64,000 nt of DNA from Pseudomonas sp. sp1636 (GCF_030376615.1 NZ_JARRAB010000006.1:124001-188000); one strand, 5' to 3'. Counted from the first letter of the stretch, positions 35,553 through 44,694 are shown. Made by a program: numbers and translations. The notes: a model not told the origin generated them from the sequence alone.

Positions 35553-36257
35553 TCAGCGCTGTGAACGGGGGGCCAGATAGGCCAGGTAACGGCGCTCCAA
35601 CAGCTTGAACAGGCCGACCAGGGCGAAGGTCAGCAGCAGATAGACCAGGCCGACGAAGAGGAAGGCCTCGAAGGGCGCGTAGTAATCCGAGTAGATGCGC
35701 CGGCCCGCGCCTGTGAGGTCCATCAGGGTCACCGCGCTGGCGATCGACGAGCCCTGCAGCATCAGGATGACTTCGTTGCTGTAGGACGGAATGGCGCGGC
35801 GCAGCGCCGAAGGCAACACGATCCGTCGCAGCAGGGTCAGCGGGCCCATGCCGTAGGCGCGCGCCGCCTCGATCTCGCCATGGGGAATGTTGCGCATGGC
35901 GCCGGCGAATATCTCGGTGGTGTAGGCGCAGGTGTTCAGGCTGAAAGCGATCAACGCACACCAGTAGGGCTCGCGCAGGTATTCCCAGAACGGGCTGTGG
36001 CGCACCGCCTCGAACTGCGACAAGCCGTAATAGAGCACCAGCAACTGCAGCAGCAGCGGCGTGCCGCGGAAGAAGTAGGTGAAGGCCCAGACCGGCTGGC
36101 TGAGCCAGCGGTTGCGCGACACCCGCAGGCGCGCCAGCGGCATGGCCAGGAGCAGGCCGATCAGCAGGGCGTAACCGGTGAGCTGCAGGGTCAGCAGCAG
36201 GCCCTGGAGGAACAGGGGCAGGTTGTGCAGGATAATTTGCGGCTGTAGATCGATCAT
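35553..36257 (-). CDS. Amino-acid ABC transporter permease (HisM/AotM type)
   Basis: Membrane subunit of 234 residues with five helices. The contact loop with the ATPase reads EIEAARAYGMGPLTLLRRIV. FFRGTPLLLQLLVLYYGLS is conserved in the HisM branch of polar amino-acid permeases. It starts 2 bp after the stop codon of the companion permease gene, so both are made together and form a heterodimer. Confidence 0.92.
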   Translation of the reverse strand: MIDLQPQIILHNLPLFLQGLLLTLQLTGYALLIGLLLAMPLARLRVSRNRWLSQPVWAFTYFFRGTPLLLQLLVLYYGLSQFEAVRHSPFWEYLREPYWCALIAFSLNTCAYTTEIFAGAMRNIPHGEIEAARAYGMGPLTLLRRIVLPSALRRAIPSYSNEVILMLQGSSIASAVTLMDLTGAGRRIYSDYYAPFEAFLFVGLVYLLLTFALVGLFKLLERRYLAYLAPRSQR

Positions 36258-36259
36258 GC

Positions 36260-36946
36260 TTAGAGCTCCGCGTGCCGTACGCCAATGGAGTAGCGCCGGT
36301 TCAGGCGCTCAAGAACCACCTGCGAGCAGCCCGTCATGGCCAGATAGAGCAGGCACACCAGCATGTAGAAGAGGAACGGCTGGCGCGTGGCGCGGCCGGC
36401 CTGGTCGGCCATCCAGGTCATGTCCTGCAGGCCGATCATGGTGACGATCGCGGTGCTCTTGAGCAGTACCAGCCAGTTGTTGCTCAGGCCCGGCAGGGCG
36501 AAGCGCATCATTTGCGGGAACAGCACCCGGCGAAACACCTGAGCGCGACTCATGCCATAGGCGTAACCGGCCTCCAGTTGGCCCCCGGGCACGGCCAGGA
36601 AGGCGCCGCGAAAGGTCTCGGAGAAGTAGGCGCCGTAGATCAACGCCAGGGTGCCGACCCCGGCGACGAAGGGGTCGATATCCCATTGCCGCAGGCCGTA
36701 GGCTTCGGTAAAGGCGTTGAAGAAAATCTGCATGCCGTAGAACAGCAGCAGCATGGCCACCAAGTCGGGTACGCCGCGCATCAGGGTGGTGTACAGCTCC
36801 GCCGGCCAGCGCAACCAGGCGAACGGCGAGAGCTTGAGGGCGGCGCCCAGCAACCCCAGCAGGATCGCCAGCAGCAGCGCCAGCAGCGCCACCTCCAGGG
36901 TGGTGACGACGCCGGCCAGGATGGCCGGCAGGTAGCCGTTAAACAT
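36260..36946 (-). CDS. Amino-acid ABC transporter permease (HisQ/AotQ type)
   Basis: Membrane subunit of 228 residues. The family segment LMRGVPDLVAMLLLFYG and the contact loop EAGYAYGMSRAQVFRRVLFP are present. It pairs with the HisM-type protein encoded next to it. The operon order is binding protein, hydrolase, HisQ-type, HisM-type, ATPase, porin remnant. A GC-rich hairpin (37010-37030) lies between the hydrolase gene and this one. Confidence 0.92.
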   Translation of the reverse strand: MFNGYLPAILAGVVTTLEVALLALLLAILLGLLGAALKLSPFAWLRWPAELYTTLMRGVPDLVAMLLLFYGMQIFFNAFTEAYGLRQWDIDPFVAGVGTLALIYGAYFSETFRGAFLAVPGGQLEAGYAYGMSRAQVFRRVLFPQMMRFALPGLSNNWLVLLKSTAIVTMIGLQDMTWMADQAGRATRQPFLFYMLVCLLYLAMTGCSQVVLERLNRRYSIGVRHAEL

Positions 36947-37009
36947 GGAACCTCCTGCGCAGCGGCGGGAAACGTAAGTTCATGCTCATTGTTATTATCC
37001 TGATGTGGC

Positions 37010-37030
37010 GCTCCGGCGCGGCGCCGGAGC
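37010..37030 (-). terminator. GC-rich hairpin inside the ABC operon
   Basis: GCTCCGGCGC and GCGCCGGAGC are inverted around a minimal loop, directly after the hydrolase gene. No T-run follows, so partial attenuation or mRNA processing is more likely than full termination. Confidence 0.4.
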
Positions 37031-37036
37031 AAAGGG

Positions 37037-38149
37037 CTAAGCGCCCAGTAGGCAGCCGTTGCGCAGCGGCTCACGGCCGGCGACGAAGGTCAGCTCGGTG
37101 TTGGCTTCGGTGAAGCGTTCGATCACCCGGGCGTAGAACATCCCGGCGATACTGCTGCAGAGGGTGCTGACCTGCCCGCTCAGGGGGTTGATCACATCGG
37201 CCAGCGCGGTGCCTGGCTCGACCCATTCACCGACGGCGACACGATAAGCAACGAGGCCTGCATGCGGGGCATTGAGCACTTCAACCCCGGACAGCGGAGT
37301 CGGCTCGCAGACCGGCGCCGGTACGGGGGGCGCCTCGCCGGCGATGATGCCGAGGTGGGTCAGGTAGGCGAGCAGCGCTTCGGCGTCGGCACTGGCCAGT
37401 TCATGGCTGACGTCGTTGATGCCGCGCAGTTCGACGGTGGCGGCAAAGGTCGCCATGGGCATCGGCCGCTGGGGGAAGGCCTGCTGCAGGGCATACCAGA
37501 CCGAGGTGAAGGCCTCGTCGAAGGAATTGCCGCCCTGTTCGGTGGCATGCAGGGTGGCATGGGCACCGGTGTAGCCGGCCAGCACGCGACCCTGCGCCTG
37601 CTGCGTGCTGTGCACATAGAGGTGCACCATGGCCTCGCTGTCGCAATGCACATCGAGCACGACATCGGCGTCGCAGGCCAGGCGCATCAAGGTCAGGCGC
37701 AGCGATTCCAGCTCGGTACGCGGCTGCAGGGCGTGCAAACGCTCGCGCAGGCAGCGCCGAACCAGTTGCACATTGGCCTCGGCATCCGCGCCCAGCTCAG
37801 CGGCGACCTGCTCGCGGATCAGCTCGGCGAGGTCGAGGTAGTGGCGGTTGAAGTTCTCCCGGCTGGAAAGCTCGAAGCGCCCCAGCTGCCGGCCGAGGAC
37901 GAAGTTGCCCAGGCCAATCGGGTTGGCGATCGGCACCAGGACGATCTCGCCGCACAGGCGGCCAGCGCCCTCCAATGCCTGCAGACGGCTCTTCAGGTAA
38001 TGCAGGGTCAGCATGCCGGGGTGTTCATCGGCGTGCAGGCCGGCCTGCAGATAGACTTTCTTGCCACGGCCAGGCTGACCGAAGTGCAGGCTGACGATCT
38101 CCCGCTGCGCACCGAGGGACTGCGCCAGGAGTGGATGCTGTTGATACAT
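37037..38149 (-). CDS. Succinylglutamate desuccinylase/aspartoacylase (M14-like) family hydrolase
   Basis: Predicted zinc-dependent amidohydrolase of 370 residues. Zinc ligands are expected at His and Glu in AGLHADEHPGML and a later His in VVLDVHCDSEAMVHLY. FNRHYLDLAELI is also family-typical. Relatives remove acyl groups from amino acids (succinylglutamate, N-acetylaspartate). There is no signal peptide, so it acts in the cytoplasm. It lies between the binding-protein and permease genes of an ABC importer, suggesting that the imported compound is an N-acyl amino acid or similar conjugate cleaved after uptake. I chose the ATG at 38149; a longer frame upstream is low-complexity (Ser/Thr/Pro). 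Confidence 0.85.
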   Translation of the reverse strand: MYQQHPLLAQSLGAQREIVSLHFGQPGRGKKVYLQAGLHADEHPGMLTLHYLKSRLQALEGAGRLCGEIVLVPIANPIGLGNFVLGRQLGRFELSSRENFNRHYLDLAELIREQVAAELGADAEANVQLVRRCLRERLHALQPRTELESLRLTLMRLACDADVVLDVHCDSEAMVHLYVHSTQQAQGRVLAGYTGAHATLHATEQGGNSFDEAFTSVWYALQQAFPQRPMPMATFAATVELRGINDVSHELASADAEALLAYLTHLGIIAGEAPPVPAPVCEPTPLSGVEVLNAPHAGLVAYRVAVGEWVEPGTALADVINPLSGQVSTLCSSIAGMFYARVIERFTEANTELTFVAGREPLRNGCLLGA

Positions 38150-38210
38150 GGGGATGTCCGTGCTGGATGATCCGCCGGGCGCGGCTCTGCCGACACCCGA
38201 CGGAGGCTGG

Positions 38211-38987
38211 TTAGTCGTACTGGTTGTAGGGGAAGTACTTGTCGTTGATCTGCTTGTAGGTGCCGTCGGCAAGGATGCTGGCGAGCGCCTGGTTCAGCTC
38301 GGCCAGCAGTGCTTGATCCTGCTTGCGCACGGCAATCCCGGAACCGCTACCGAAGTATTTGGGATCCTTGAACTTCTCACCGAAGCCCTGGTAAGCGTCC
38401 AGGCTCGGGTCCTTCTTCGCCTCATAGACCAGGCCGACTTCCAGCATCACGGCATCCACGCGGCTGGCGGTGAGGTCCATCATCGCGGTCTGGGTGTCGG
38501 GATAGCGGCGCACGCTGACCCCGGCTTTGCCGTAATAGGCTTCGGCGAAGTCTTCCTGGATCGAACCGGACTGCACGGCGATGACCTTGCCCCGCAGGGC
38601 CTGCGGGCTGCTGTCGCTCAGCTCCTTGGCGCCGTAGAGCATGGAGTAGCCGCCCTCGTATTTGTCCGAGAAGGCGACCTTCTGCTGACGCTCCGGGGTG
38701 ATCGCCATGGAGGCGACTATGGCGTCGTACTTCTTCGCCAGCAGGCCGGGGATGATGCCGTCCCAGTCTTGCTTGACCAGCTTGCATTGCACCTGCATCT
38801 GCGCGCACAGGGCGTTGGCGATGTCGACGTCGAAGCCGCCCAGGCTGCCGTCCGGATTGACGAAGTTGTAGGGGGGATAGGCGCCCTCGGTGGCTATCCG
38901 CAGCATCCCTTGCTCGGCCTGCGCGGTGGCGCAGCTACCCAGTATCATCACGCCAAGGAGTAATTTTTTTATTCTGCGCATCTGCAT
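38211..38987 (-). CDS. Polar amino-acid ABC transporter substrate-binding protein
   Basis: Periplasmic binding protein of 258 residues with a signal peptide ending ATAQA. The family 3 core includes ATEGAYPPYNFVNPDG, GFDVDIANALCAQMQ and DWDGIIPGLLAKKYDAIVAS. It is the first gene of the ABC operon and diverges from the MocR regulator gene across a 119-bp gap with inverted repeats. The ligand is likely a cationic or conjugated amino acid, judged from the operon only. Confidence 0.93.
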   Translation of the reverse strand: MQMRRIKKLLLGVMILGSCATAQAEQGMLRIATEGAYPPYNFVNPDGSLGGFDVDIANALCAQMQVQCKLVKQDWDGIIPGLLAKKYDAIVASMAITPERQQKVAFSDKYEGGYSMLYGAKELSDSSPQALRGKVIAVQSGSIQEDFAEAYYGKAGVSVRRYPDTQTAMMDLTASRVDAVMLEVGLVYEAKKDPSLDAYQGFGEKFKDPKYFGSGSGIAVRKQDQALLAELNQALASILADGTYKQINDKYFPYNQYD

Positions 38988-39051
38988 GGCTCCTGTTAAG
39001 AATGCGGTGACCGCCGGGTCAAACTACGGGATATAAACTTTCTTTCCATAC

Positions 39052-39098
39052 ACAGCAGTCCCTAAAATGACCGCACCTGTAATGGTCGAAAAGGCTGT
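39052..39098. promoter_or_regulatory. Inverted repeats between ABC operon and mocR-type gene
   Basis: ACAGC (39052) with GCTGT (39094) and GACC (39069) with GGTC (39084) form nested but unevenly spaced inverted repeats in the divergent gap. This is the expected place for the MocR operator. The last arm ends 8 bp before the regulator's ATG, fitting autoregulation. Confidence 0.35.
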
Positions 39099-39106
39099 AC
39101 ACCCCC

Positions 39107-40486
39107 ATGGAAGCTGCTCGCAAGACATCGCGTATCGGCCGGCTGGTCGAACACTTCTCGCAGCTGATCGAGCGCGCGCAACTGGCCCAGGGCGCCCGGT
39201 TGCCCTCTATCCGGGCGGCCGCCAAGGAGTTCGAGGTGAGCACCTTCACCGTGGTCCAGGCCTACGACCGACTGGTCGCGCTGGGTTACCTCGAGGCGCG
39301 CAAGGGCGACGGTTTCTTCGTCGCCCAGACCTCGCCGAGCACCGAGCAGCAGCGCAGCACGGCGCCGCTGGGGGACGTTTATTGGCTGTTGGATGACGCC
39401 TTTCATCCGGATGCCGACGCCCTGCAACCGGGCAGCGGCGGCCTGCCGGATGCCTGGCTGGATGAACCCGGCCTGCACCGGGCACTGCGCAGCCTGGGCC
39501 GTGCCTCCGGGCCGATTGCCGAATACGGCGAATCGCGCGGCAGCCTCGGCTTGCGCAACTGGATACAGCGCTACCTGAACGATCGCGGCGTGCCCGCACA
39601 GACCGAGCATATAGTGCTTACCAACGGCGCCAGCCAGGCGCTCAATCTGGTGATCCGCGCCCTGCTGCAGCCCGGCGACTGCGTGCTGGTGGACGACCCC
39701 GGCTATATCAATCTGCTGGCCAACCTGCGCGACCACAAGATCAAGATCGTCGGGGTACCCTGGACGTCGCAGGGGCCGGATGTGGAGCAACTCGGCCAAT
39801 TACTCGAACAGCATCGGCCCAAAGCCTTCTTCACCAATCCTTGGCTACAGAACCCCACCGGTGCCAGTTACAGCCCGGCAGTGGCCCACCGCGTACTGCA
39901 ATTGGCCGATAGCCATGATTGCTGGATTGTTGAGGATGACGTGTCCGGCCAGTTGGCGCCGGACAACCAACCGCCGCTGGCGGCACTGGACAACCTGCAG
40001 CGGGTAATCCATATCGGCAGTTTTTCCAAGAGCCTGGCGGCCTCGCTGCGGGTTGGTTTCGTCACCGCCGAACCGGCCGTGGCCGAAGCCCTGCAGCACT
40101 ACAAGATGACCACCGGGCTGTACAGCTCGCAGCTGTGCGAGCAACTGGCGCTGCAGATGCTCAACGACGGCACCCAGCGCAAACGCTGCCAACGCCTGCG
40201 CGAGCGCCTGCTGCAGGCGCAACTGGACGCGCGCCAGCGCCTGCAGCGGCTCGGCTGGCAATGCTGGGCGCCTGCGGCGCCAACGCCCTACCTGTGGATC
40301 GGCAGCGGGCGCGCCGACTTCGACCCGGTGGCGCTGACCCGCGCCGGGCTCAAGCAGAACATCCTGCTGTCGCCCGGCTGCATCTTCCGCCCCGGCCTGG
40401 AGGCCACGCCCTGGCTGCGCTTCAACGTGGCCTTCGGCGAGGATCCGTCAGTCTGGCGTTTTCTCGCCGAAGCCAACCTTGGCTGA
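39107..40486 (+). CDS. MocR-type GntR/aminotransferase transcription regulator
   Basis: Regulator of 459 residues. The N-terminal GntR winged helix (about 5-75) contains RLPSIRAAAKEFEVSTFTVV and AYDRLVALGYLEARKGDGFF. The large C-terminal fold-type I aminotransferase-like domain (about 110-459) has the PLP-lysine in GSFSKSLAASLRVG and NPTGASYSP. MocR proteins sense PLP-amino acid adducts and control genes for amines and amino acids. It is divergent from the amino-acid ABC operon and is probably its activator or repressor. Its stop codon directly abuts the stop of the convergent SCO gene. Confidence 0.93.
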   Translation: MEAARKTSRIGRLVEHFSQLIERAQLAQGARLPSIRAAAKEFEVSTFTVVQAYDRLVALGYLEARKGDGFFVAQTSPSTEQQRSTAPLGDVYWLLDDAFHPDADALQPGSGGLPDAWLDEPGLHRALRSLGRASGPIAEYGESRGSLGLRNWIQRYLNDRGVPAQTEHIVLTNGASQALNLVIRALLQPGDCVLVDDPGYINLLANLRDHKIKIVGVPWTSQGPDVEQLGQLLEQHRPKAFFTNPWLQNPTGASYSPAVAHRVLQLADSHDCWIVEDDVSGQLAPDNQPPLAALDNLQRVIHIGSFSKSLAASLRVGFVTAEPAVAEALQHYKMTTGLYSSQLCEQLALQMLNDGTQRKRCQRLRERLLQAQLDARQRLQRLGWQCWAPAAPTPYLWIGSGRADFDPVALTRAGLKQNILLSPGCIFRPGLEATPWLRFNVAFGEDPSVWRFLAEANLG

Positions 40487-41119
40487 TCAACTGCCGCCGA
40501 GCAACCCCGGCAACTGCGCCTTGAGCTTCTGGTTGTTCAAGGGCGCGCGGATAAAGCCGCGCTGGGTGCCGTCCGGGCCGATGATCACCAGGTTGCCGCT
40601 GTGGTCGACGGTGTAGTTTTCCTTGCTGGTATCGGCCGGGATATAGGGGATGCTCACTGCATTGGCGAGTTTTTGCAGGGTGGCCTCTTCACCGGTCAGG
40701 CCGATAAATCCGGCATCGAAGTAAGCCAGGTATTTGTTCAGCTGCGCCGGGGTATCGCGGTTGGGGTCGACGCTGACCAGCACCACGCGCAGCTTGGCGC
40801 GTGTCTCTTCCGGCAACTGGCCTTGCAGCTGGCGCAGTTGGGCGAGGGTCGCCGGGCAGATGTCCGGGCAGAAGGTGTAACCGAAAAACAGCAGGCTCCA
40901 CTGCTCCTTGAGCTGACTGACGGCAAAGCTCTGGCCATTCTGATCGATCAGGCTCAGCTCGGGCAGCGTACGGCTCTGCGGCAGCAGCACGATGCCGGCA
41001 TCGAGCAGCGCGGTCGGGTCGGCCTGGCCCTTGCTGGTCAGCACCTTGTTGACGGTCAGGCCAAGCACCAGCGCGACGAGGGCAACGAGAATAAAAACGG
41101 TTTTCTGGGTTCGGGTCAT
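40487..41119 (-). CDS. SCO1/SenC family copper chaperone of cytochrome oxidase
   Basis: Membrane-anchored thioredoxin-fold protein of 210 residues that delivers copper to the CuA site of cytochrome oxidase subunit II. One N-terminal helix (about 5-25) is followed by the copper-binding FCPDICP motif (Cys-x-x-x-Cys) and a later His in YTVDHSGNLVIIG. It ends the row coxBA...ctaB and is separated from ctaB by 12 bp. Matches PA0114 (senC). Confidence 0.92.
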   Translation of the reverse strand: MTRTQKTVFILVALVALVLGLTVNKVLTSKGQADPTALLDAGIVLLPQSRTLPELSLIDQNGQSFAVSQLKEQWSLLFFGYTFCPDICPATLAQLRQLQGQLPEETRAKLRVVLVSVDPNRDTPAQLNKYLAYFDAGFIGLTGEEATLQKLANAVSIPYIPADTSKENYTVDHSGNLVIIGPDGTQRGFIRAPLNNQKLKAQLPGLLGGS

Positions 41120-41131
41120 GGCACCAACGGT

Positions 41132-42031
41132 TTACAGGTTGAGCAGCAGATAGTGATCGACCAGCAGGGCGATAAACAGCGAGAAAAGATACCAGATGCT
41201 GTACTTGAAGGTGTTGATCGCCGCGTGCGGCTGGCTGTCACGGTACAGCACCCAGGCCCAGTGCAAAAAGCGCGCGCCCAGGCCGATGGCACAGACCAGG
41301 TAGAGCAGGCCGCTCATGTGGATGGCGTAGGGCAGCAGGCTGACGGCAAACATCACCAGGGTGTAGAGCAGGATGTGCACCTTGGTGTAATGCTCGCCGT
41401 GGGTCACCGGCAACATCGGGATGTTGGCCTTGGCGTATTCGGCCTTGCGGTGGATGGCCAGGGCCCAGAAGTGCGGTGGGGTCCAGGCGAAGATGATCAG
41501 CACCAGCAACAGTGGCTCGGCAGTCAGCTGGCCGGTCACCGCGACCCAGCCCAGCAGCGGCGGGGCGGCGCCGGCCAACCCGCCGATGACGATGTTCTGC
41601 GGTGTGGCGCGCTTGAGAAAGCCGGTATAGATCACCGCATAGCCGAGCAGCGAGGCCAGGGTCAGCCAGGCCGCCAGTTGGTTGGTGAAGGTCAGCAGCA
41701 GGCTGAGGCCGGCCACCGCCAGCAACAGGGCGAAGCTCAGTGCCGCCCGCGGAGTAATCCGGCCTTCGGCCAGCGGCCGTTTATGGGTGCGCGCCATGAT
41801 CGAGTCGATGCGCCTGTCCACCACATGGTTAACCGCCGCGGCCGCACCGGCACACAGGCCGATCCCCAGGTTGCCGAACACCAGCACCGTCCAGGGCACG
41901 CCAGCGCGAGTGGCGAGGAACATGCCGACCAAGGATGTGATCAGCATCAGCACCACCACCCGCGGCTTGGTCAGCTCCAGGTAGTCGTGCCAGCTGGCGT
42001 GGCCATGGTGTTCGCGCAGTAGAGTAGCCAT
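41132..42031 (-). CDS. ctaB: Protoheme IX farnesyltransferase (heme O synthase)
   Basis: Membrane enzyme of 299 residues that adds a farnesyl group to heme B to make heme O. The prenyltransferase motifs NHVVDRRID (Asn-x-x-Asp-x-x-x-Asp) and YTGFLKRATPQN are present, with about eight or nine helices. Heme O is then oxidised to heme A by the COX15 protein encoded 25 bp upstream. I chose the ATG at 42031 (MATLLREHH); a longer frame adds a basic leader. Confidence 0.95.
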   Translation of the reverse strand: MATLLREHHGHASWHDYLELTKPRVVVLMLITSLVGMFLATRAGVPWTVLVFGNLGIGLCAGAAAAVNHVVDRRIDSIMARTHKRPLAEGRITPRAALSFALLLAVAGLSLLLTFTNQLAAWLTLASLLGYAVIYTGFLKRATPQNIVIGGLAGAAPPLLGWVAVTGQLTAEPLLLVLIIFAWTPPHFWALAIHRKAEYAKANIPMLPVTHGEHYTKVHILLYTLVMFAVSLLPYAIHMSGLLYLVCAIGLGARFLHWAWVLYRDSQPHAAINTFKYSIWYLFSLFIALLVDHYLLLNL

Positions 42032-42056
42032 AGGGGTCTCTCCTTGATTGTTCTGC

Positions 42057-43097
42057 TCATTTGCCCGGTAACGCGGCCAATCCAGCCGGCTCGCGCCGCG
42101 CACGGGATGCCAGAGCAGCGGCACAGCGCACGCGGTAATTGACCAACACCAGCGTCAGCAGCAATAGCGCTCCACCGGCGTTATGCGCCACCGCCACCAG
42201 CAGCGGCAGATGGAACACCACGTTGCTGAGGCCCAGGCCGACCTGTACGGCCAGCGCCAGCAGCAGCAGGCCGGCCAGGCGCGCCAAGCCGGCGCGGCGC
42301 AGTCGCCAGGCCAGTAGCGACAGCACCAGGGTCAGCACCAGAGCGCCCAGGCGATGGGTCATGTGGATGGCCGTACGGGCGTCGCTGTCGAGCTGGCCGC
42401 CGAGGTAGTTGGGGCCGATGTGCTGGGTCAGGTGAAAGCCGTTGGCGAAATCCATCGCCGGCCACCACTGGCCGTGACAGGTCGGCAGATCCACGCAGGC
42501 AAAGGCCGCGTAATTGCTGCTGACCCAGCCGCCGAGGGCGATCTGGACGATCACCAGCAGCAGACCGAGCGCGGCCAGACTGCGCAGGCGGGCGGAAAGC
42601 GGAGGTAACACGGCGCCAGCGCCGGACAGGCGCAAGCTCAGCAGGAACAGCAGGCTGAGGGTGGCAAAGCCGCCGAGCAAATGGGCGGTAACCACTTGCG
42701 GCCAGAGTTTCAGGGTCACCGTCCACATGCCGAAGGCGCCTTGCAGGATCACCAGGGCGAGCAGCAGCAGTGGCAATTTCAGCGGTTGCCCAGATTCGCC
42801 GCGACGGCGCAGTGCCTGTGTCGCCAGGCACAGGATCACCAGGCCGAGACTGCCGGCGAAATAGCGATGCACCATCTCGTACCAACCCTTGGCCACTTCC
42901 ACCGGCACCGCGGGGAAACGCACCTCGGCCAGCGCCTGTTTGTCCTCGCTCATGGGCACCGCAAGAAAGCCATAGCAGCCAGGCCAATCCGGGCAACCCA
43001 AGCCGGCGTGGGTCAGCCGGGTATAGGCGCCGAGCAGCACCACCACCACGGCCAGGAAGGTGGCGAACAAGGCCAGGCGGTATCCGGGTTTGGCCAT
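42057..43097 (-). CDS. ctaA: Heme A synthase, COX15/CtaA family
   Basis: Eight-helix membrane enzyme of 346 residues that converts heme O to heme A for the aa3 oxidase. His ligands lie in the helices with LGAYTRLTHAGLGCPDWPGC, EMVHRYFAGSLG, TAHLLGGFATL and IHMTHRLGALV. The Cys in GCPDWPGC and the VDLPTCHGQW pair are typical of the regulatory Cys of this family. It is 27 bp downstream of the next gene in the cluster. Confidence 0.94.
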   Translation of the reverse strand: MAKPGYRLALFATFLAVVVVLLGAYTRLTHAGLGCPDWPGCYGFLAVPMSEDKQALAEVRFPAVPVEVAKGWYEMVHRYFAGSLGLVILCLATQALRRRGESGQPLKLPLLLLALVILQGAFGMWTVTLKLWPQVVTAHLLGGFATLSLLFLLSLRLSGAGAVLPPLSARLRSLAALGLLLVIVQIALGGWVSSNYAAFACVDLPTCHGQWWPAMDFANGFHLTQHIGPNYLGGQLDSDARTAIHMTHRLGALVLTLVLSLLAWRLRRAGLARLAGLLLLALAVQVGLGLSNVVFHLPLLVAVAHNAGGALLLLTLVLVNYRVRCAAALASRARREPAGLAALPGK

Positions 43098-43124
43098 CGG
43101 GGTACTCCTTGTGCCTTCGTCGAG

Positions 43125-43709
43125 TCAGCCGATCTGGGAAATCTTCAGCAAATGCCGCAGGTCGTTGAGAATCGCCTTGCCCTTGCTGCGGCTGTCGTAG
43201 CGCAGCACCAGATTGCCGCGCGGATCGATTATCCACAGCTGCGTGCCTGCGGCCTTGCCGGCGACTTCGCCATAGACCCTGGGCTCCAGGCGATAGCGGC
43301 CCAACTGCGGATACTCGCGGCGCAGCAGGGCGTCATAGTCATCGGCCAATGGCTGGGCGCTGGCCAGGGCATGGGAGGCCCGTGCGGCATCCCGATTGAG
43401 ACCGATATGAATCTGCCGGGCGAGAAACACCAGCTGCTTGCAATCCGTGTCGCAGACATCCGCCACTGTCACCAGCAACTGCCAGCGCACTTCCTGGGCG
43501 CCGCTCACACCGAGATCCGCCCGGGTCTGACCATTGCCGATCAACTCGCCGTGGTAGCTGCGGGTTTCCGGCACCCAAAAACGCCACTGGTACATGGCGC
43601 TGGCCAGAATCATCGGGCCGATCACCACGGCGAGCAGCATGATCAGCTGCAGGCGGCCGCGCCGACGGCGGCTGGGCGATGCATCAGGCAGAACGATGAC
43701 TGGGTTCAT
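43125..43709 (-). CDS. Cytochrome oxidase cluster protein (PA0111-like), thioredoxin-like
   Basis: Protein of 194 residues with a basic start, one membrane helix (about 22-40) and a periplasmic domain. It contains VADVCDTDCKQLVFLARQIH, where a Cys-x-x-x-Cys resembles the SCO-type copper motif, and IDPRGNLVLRY near the end, as in SCO proteins. It may be a second copper or redox assembly factor for the oxidase. It overlaps the SURF1 gene by 26 bp and lies between SURF1 and COX15 as in other Pseudomonas. Confidence 0.8.
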   Translation of the reverse strand: MNPVIVLPDASPSRRRRGRLQLIMLLAVVIGPMILASAMYQWRFWVPETRSYHGELIGNGQTRADLGVSGAQEVRWQLLVTVADVCDTDCKQLVFLARQIHIGLNRDAARASHALASAQPLADDYDALLRREYPQLGRYRLEPRVYGEVAGKAAGTQLWIIDPRGNLVLRYDSRSKGKAILNDLRHLLKISQIG

Positions 43710-44415
43710 GGCGAGTCTCCCGCGCGTGATGCAAACCTAAATAGATGAACAGGCCGAGCAAGGCCGTTGCCAAAGCGAACCATTGAACAGCATAGCCCAG
43801 GTGTTTATCCGGGCTCATGGCGACTACCGGCCAGTCGACCCGCAAAGACCCGGGGCCGGGCTGCAGGCGCAACTCATGCGGCAGGCCAGCGCGGCCCAGC
43901 TGCGACCAGATTTCGTCCAGCTTGAGCACGCCGATCACCCGCGGCCAGCCACTGGCCTGCGGCCCTTGCTGCAGTTGCAAGCCATCGCCCAAGGACACGT
44001 ACACCGAGGCCTGCAGGCGCAGCGGCGTGGCGGGCGTGGCGAAAGTCGGGGTGATCCGGCGATCCGGCCAGGCCAGCCAGCCGCGATTGAGCAGCAGCCA
44101 GAGGCCGCTGCTCTGGTCATAAAAGGGTTGCAGCACTTCAACTCCGGCCTGGCCATCGCGGGTGCGGTTATCCAGCAGGAAACTGTGCCGCGCATCGAAG
44201 TAGCCCTGCAGCTGGACCCGTACATAGGCAGGATCGGCAAGCTTTGCCAGCTCGGCGATAGCGATAGGTGCGGCCAGTTGCCGAGCCTGATGGACGGCCA
44301 GCAATTGGCGCTTTTCCTCGGCACGCGCCAGTTGCCAGAAACCCAGGCCGATCAGCCCGGGCAACAGCAGCAGCACCAGCAGACTGGGCAGCCAGCCGGG
44401 GCGAAAGGCGCTCAT
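43684..44415 (-). CDS. SURF1 family cytochrome oxidase assembly protein
   Basis: Assembly factor of 243 residues that helps insert heme A into subunit I. Two helices, near residues 8-25 and 205-225, flank a periplasmic domain with VRVQLQGYFDARHSFLLDNR and LLLNRGWLAWPD, then the C-terminal HLGYAVQWFALATALLGLFI. I chose the ATG at 44415 (MSAFRPGWLPS). Its 3' end overlaps the next gene by 26 bp. Matches PA0110. Confidence 0.92.
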   Translation of the reverse strand: MSAFRPGWLPSLLVLLLLPGLIGLGFWQLARAEEKRQLLAVHQARQLAAPIAIAELAKLADPAYVRVQLQGYFDARHSFLLDNRTRDGQAGVEVLQPFYDQSSGLWLLLNRGWLAWPDRRITPTFATPATPLRLQASVYVSLGDGLQLQQGPQASGWPRVIGVLKLDEIWSQLGRAGLPHELRLQPGPGSLRVDWPVVAMSPDKHLGYAVQWFALATALLGLFIYLGLHHARETRHEPSHRSA

Positions 44416-44490
44416 CGCGTACGCGCCGAAGCCCGGGCCAAGCTGGTTATACTGCATATGCAAGACATTCCCCTCCCCCCGGAGTTACGC

Positions 44491-44694
44491 ATGCTCAAGG
44501 TCGCAATCGTCCTCTTGCTATTGGCCACCACGGTCAGTCTGTTCAGCGGCCTGTTCTTTCTGGTCAAGGACGCGGGCCGCTCCTCTCGGCTGGTCAACTC
44601 CCTGACCGTTCGGGTCACGCTCACCGCCCTGACCGTAGCCCTGATTGCCTGGGGCTTCTACAGCGGCCAACTGGTGCCCCAGGTGACCTGGTAA
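44491..44694 (+). CDS. Twin-transmembrane protein (DUF2909)
   Basis: Small inner-membrane protein of 67 residues with two helices (about 3-25 and 40-60) separated by KDAGRSSRLVNSLTVRV. DUF2909 members occur in cytochrome aa3 clusters and may act in oxidase assembly. It is on the opposite strand to all other genes of the cluster, divergent from SURF1 and convergent with ctaE. GGAG precedes the ATG at 44491. Confidence 0.85.
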   Translation: MLKVAIVLLLLATTVSLFSGLFFLVKDAGRSSRLVNSLTVRVTLTALTVALIAWGFYSGQLVPQVTW

